Origin: Paragorgia papillata
Lineage: Eukaryota > Cnidaria > Anthozoa > Scleralcyonacea > Coralliidae
DNA length: 64,000 nucleotides
Direction of reading: 5' to 3'
Assembly (NCBI GenBank): GCA_035771165.1
Contig: JAWNZC010000327.1
Coordinates: forward strand, 564,501-628,500
In this document: piece after piece, positions 61,708-64,000 of the stretch
Position numbering within the stretch: position 1 is the first letter of the stretch
Layout of the letters: each line of letters opens with the position of its first letter
Position numbers and translations under genes: made by a program
The notes under the pieces: generated by a model
What the model was told of the DNA's origin: nothing
Database searches by the model: none
What the model saw: the letters and a program-made list of their open reading frames with translations, nothing else

Positions 61708-61921
61708 CTACTGGCACCGAAAAACCCTTTTCACTAAGTAAATAACAAAGGACCAGACATTATATAGTGTGCCACATAGTAAAATTTAAAAAGGTCAAGT
61801 CATGTCTAATTAACATACGACCGTAACATATTAAATATGCTGTAACAATTAAAATTAGAACACCCTCGTGTGTGCCAATACAAACAACCTTGAAGCTTGA
61901 ACTTCACAAATTTGTCTTCAA
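61228..61921 (+). repeat. Segmental duplication, copy B
   Basis: Counterpart of 56045-56903. This copy lies in its full Mutator-like element plus the unique flank to its right. Confidence 0.85.
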
Positions 61922-62099
61922 CGACTTCAACCAATGTGTTATGCAGGTTTTATAGATGGCTGTAAATTAGAAAATAAAACAAAATTGTGTCATAACCTAT
62001 ATAGCTCATGTGCCGTAATTCCTCTATTAATATATGCCTGATAATTGTGCTTGCCGCAGTTAAAGACCTTAAAGACTATCTTAGTCACTTAGTCACAAA

Positions 62100-62735
62100 A
62101 TTTGTTCATCCAACATCCTGTTCCTTCAACTGCTCCAATTGTTTTTGAATCAGGACGAGACTTTACGGCCGATCTTGCTTTCCGTGCCCCGATTGAAGTC
62201 ATGACGTCTACGCCGATAAAACCGCAAGCAGAAAAGAAAACAAAGGAGAGCAGGGTTACAATTTCTGTAAAGTATCCTTCAAAATCCATGAACAAGGAAA
62301 TTGTAGGAGACTTCGCCAAAATTGGAAAGGCCATTCTGCACGAAAATCCTGCTGGAGTTGCTAACGCAAACCGTCGTCAAATCCAAAGATTTGCGAGAGA
62401 AGGTTGTGGATTGTTTATTGCAACTTTTGAAGCTAGAAATTGACGAATTGTGTTCCACAAAAAATCCGTCAGTGCTACGTGGAACAACAAAGGAAAAACT
62501 TTTGGATTTTACCCTGGAAAAAGTTTGCGACGAATGGGCGCAACGCGCTCCGCTGTTTTATTCTTTTTTGCGTGCGTGTTGTTCGAATTCATGCAGAAGC
62601 GCCGCGAAAGATACGAAATGGTTTTCCGCGATGGCCGTGGCAGGATCTGTTCTATTGAAGCAACGCAATAAGCATATGAACGCACTTGCTTCTATAATTG
62701 GACTAACTATGAAAACCAAGGCGTTAGAGGTAAGT
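62100..62735 (+). pseudogene. Frameshifted exon of an unknown cnidarian/invertebrate repeat gene
   Basis: The first frame (62100-62365) ends KIGKAILHENPAGVANA; a 1-nt frameshift near 62365 leads into KSKDLREKVVDCLLQLLKLE, then KEKLLDFTLEKVCDEWAQRA, PLFYSFLRACC and SVLLKQRNKHMNALASIIGL. The order of helix blocks (ANA..., W...Q.AP.., LLK.R..HM) is that of a large family of repeat-associated proteins of unknown function in cnidarians and other invertebrates. It ends at GAG|GTAAGT near 62731, a good donor site. A possible acceptor is at 62058 (TTGCCGCAG). Confidence 0.65.
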
Positions 62736-62929
62736 CAGCAATAACAAAATGTTTTCTATTCTTCTCAGGCTTTTATGATATCGGTCTGATTTATCCTATT
62801 GACAATTCTCATGCATGTTTTGTTTATAAATACCCTGTGATATCATCATATTCAGATATTTCAATTCGTTTTGCTGCTCATTTTTTTTTGTTTGTTTTTG
62901 TATTTTATATATTAGTTCATAGCGATAGA

Positions 62930-63475
62930 CCATTATATATATTATTAATGGGTGCATGGGTTCTGTTTAAAATCCGCCCAAAAAAACAGAATCGAGTATG
63001 TAATGACTATTTTACTTTACGAATAATTTTTACTTCCACCAATTATTCCGATGCGCTTGAAGCATGTAATTTAATACATCTCTATGATCGTAGGGAAGCA
63101 CTGACAACTAGTCTTTTTAAAGACATTTGTAATAATAGCAGTCATAAACTGTATCACCTAATTCCTGAAATCAACAAATGTTCCTCAAACTTGAGGAGCA
63201 AACGCACGTTTAAAGTCCCTATTTACAAAACAAACAGGCTTAAGAACAGTTTTATATATAGTAATTGTTTTAGTCCCGAAATCGAGCACGATAATGTTTT
63301 CCTCTGATACATGTACATATTCTATAATGAACCTATTTTTAATATTTTATTACTTGTGACGTTTATTTTTATATTTATTGTTTTATAGTATTTGATGTAA
63401 AGTTCAACACAATTCAGCCGCTTTGGGCTGTAATGATTTTAACTGAAATAAATATCTATCTATCTATCTTGATCA
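62930..63475 (+). pseudogene. 3' end of a non-LTR retrotransposon
   Basis: The frame to 63307 reads NYSDALEACNLIHLYDRREA, LYHLIPE, NLRSKRTFKVPIYKTNRLKN and SFIYSNC, the C-terminal pattern of Jockey/RTE/CR1-like RTs (RRE..., NLRSKR...R...SF). The TCTATCTATCTATC tail at 63452-63470 is the expected short-repeat 3' end. Confidence 0.8.
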
Positions 63476-64000
63476 AGCATGTTGATTAAATTGCTTTAGG
63501 AAAGCAGAGGAACAAAATCATACAAACCCCTATATCAATAATGAAATCTAATGGTCTATCCTTACAGTTTTCCATATGTAATTTTTAGACGGTCAGTAAC
63601 ACTTGTGCAAAGCTAAAAATTACCCAGATGTGTCTGTAATACTTTGTAAAACAGTTTCGTATTTTTTATTTTTAGATGTTGAATGAATTTAGAGAAAACA
63701 TGTCTTGGACGTCTGTTCTTGGATTTTGAATCTCTTCGAGTACGAGTTGCCCCGACCACCAGAGTCCAGAGGCCGCGCCAGTGTAGCCTTCAAAACTCCT
63801 AAGCCGGGATGTAATAATATTTATTGTACATTCAAACTTTATTCTCGTTTCTTACATGGTCAACATATATACTTCATGACTAGTGACCTAACCCGTGACA
63901 TGTGACTTCTTGCGATTCGTGATCTGTGACCTGTGTTTTAGATTCGCCGATCGTGATAACTAAGAGTTAAAGCCGGTTTTCCAATTGCGAATTTTTTTGC

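Overview
The window is animal nuclear DNA: AT-rich, with introns using GT-AG splice sites and a very high load of eukaryotic mobile elements. These are IS3EU-, hAT-, Harbinger- and Mutator-like DNA elements, Penelope, DIRS and several non-LTR retrotransposons, and many hairpin MITEs. The mix (Penelope elements with GIY-YIG domains, an integrase plus HECT element, MITEs ending in CAACCTCGT, hairpins built on CTCGG...CTTCG) suggests an early-branching marine invertebrate such as a cnidarian, but the species and phylum cannot be fixed from the sequence alone. No bacterial-style genes or operons are present.

The backbone is one large host gene on the + strand. I assembled a complete 14-exon reading frame from 4509 to 60011 that encodes a 651-residue proprotein convertase (kexin/furin family, subtilase S8B): signal peptide, prodomain, subtilisin domain, P domain, one transmembrane helix and a short tail. 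All exon phases agree. The catalytic Asp, His, Asn and Ser are kept, but the residues around the active Ser and the catalytic Asp are unusual.

Layout. 1-4508: upstream DNA with a TA-flanked MITE and a TIR element ending 37 bp before the start codon. Intron 1 (4695-11613): a 4.05 kb TIR element with arrays of CCTATAGGAATT and a nested hAT MITE. Intron 2 (11713-30048): a Penelope fragment, minisatellites, hairpins, a Harbinger-like element, and a 10.7 kb IS3EU-like transposon with long TIRs, a 6-bp TSD, a broken integrase gene (+) and a broken HECT-domain gene (-), itself hit by a hAT element, a palindromic MITE and retrotransposon debris. Introns 4-9: Mutator-like MITEs with 9-bp TSDs, a non-LTR RT fragment, a SINE-like element and a 58-bp perfect palindrome. 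Intron 10: a 0.75 kb microsatellite, an inverted-duplicated broken gene and an R2-type retrotransposon. Intron 11: hairpins, Penelope, DIRS and a 2.5 kb palindrome with a duplicated gene fragment. Introns 12-13: a segmental duplication copy and a second copy of the hAT element. Downstream of 60011: another Mutator-like element, a broken transposon-associated gene and a non-LTR 3' end.

Except for the convertase, every coding stretch I recognise belongs to a mobile element and most are frameshifted or truncated. Long gene-free parts are intronic or repeat DNA.
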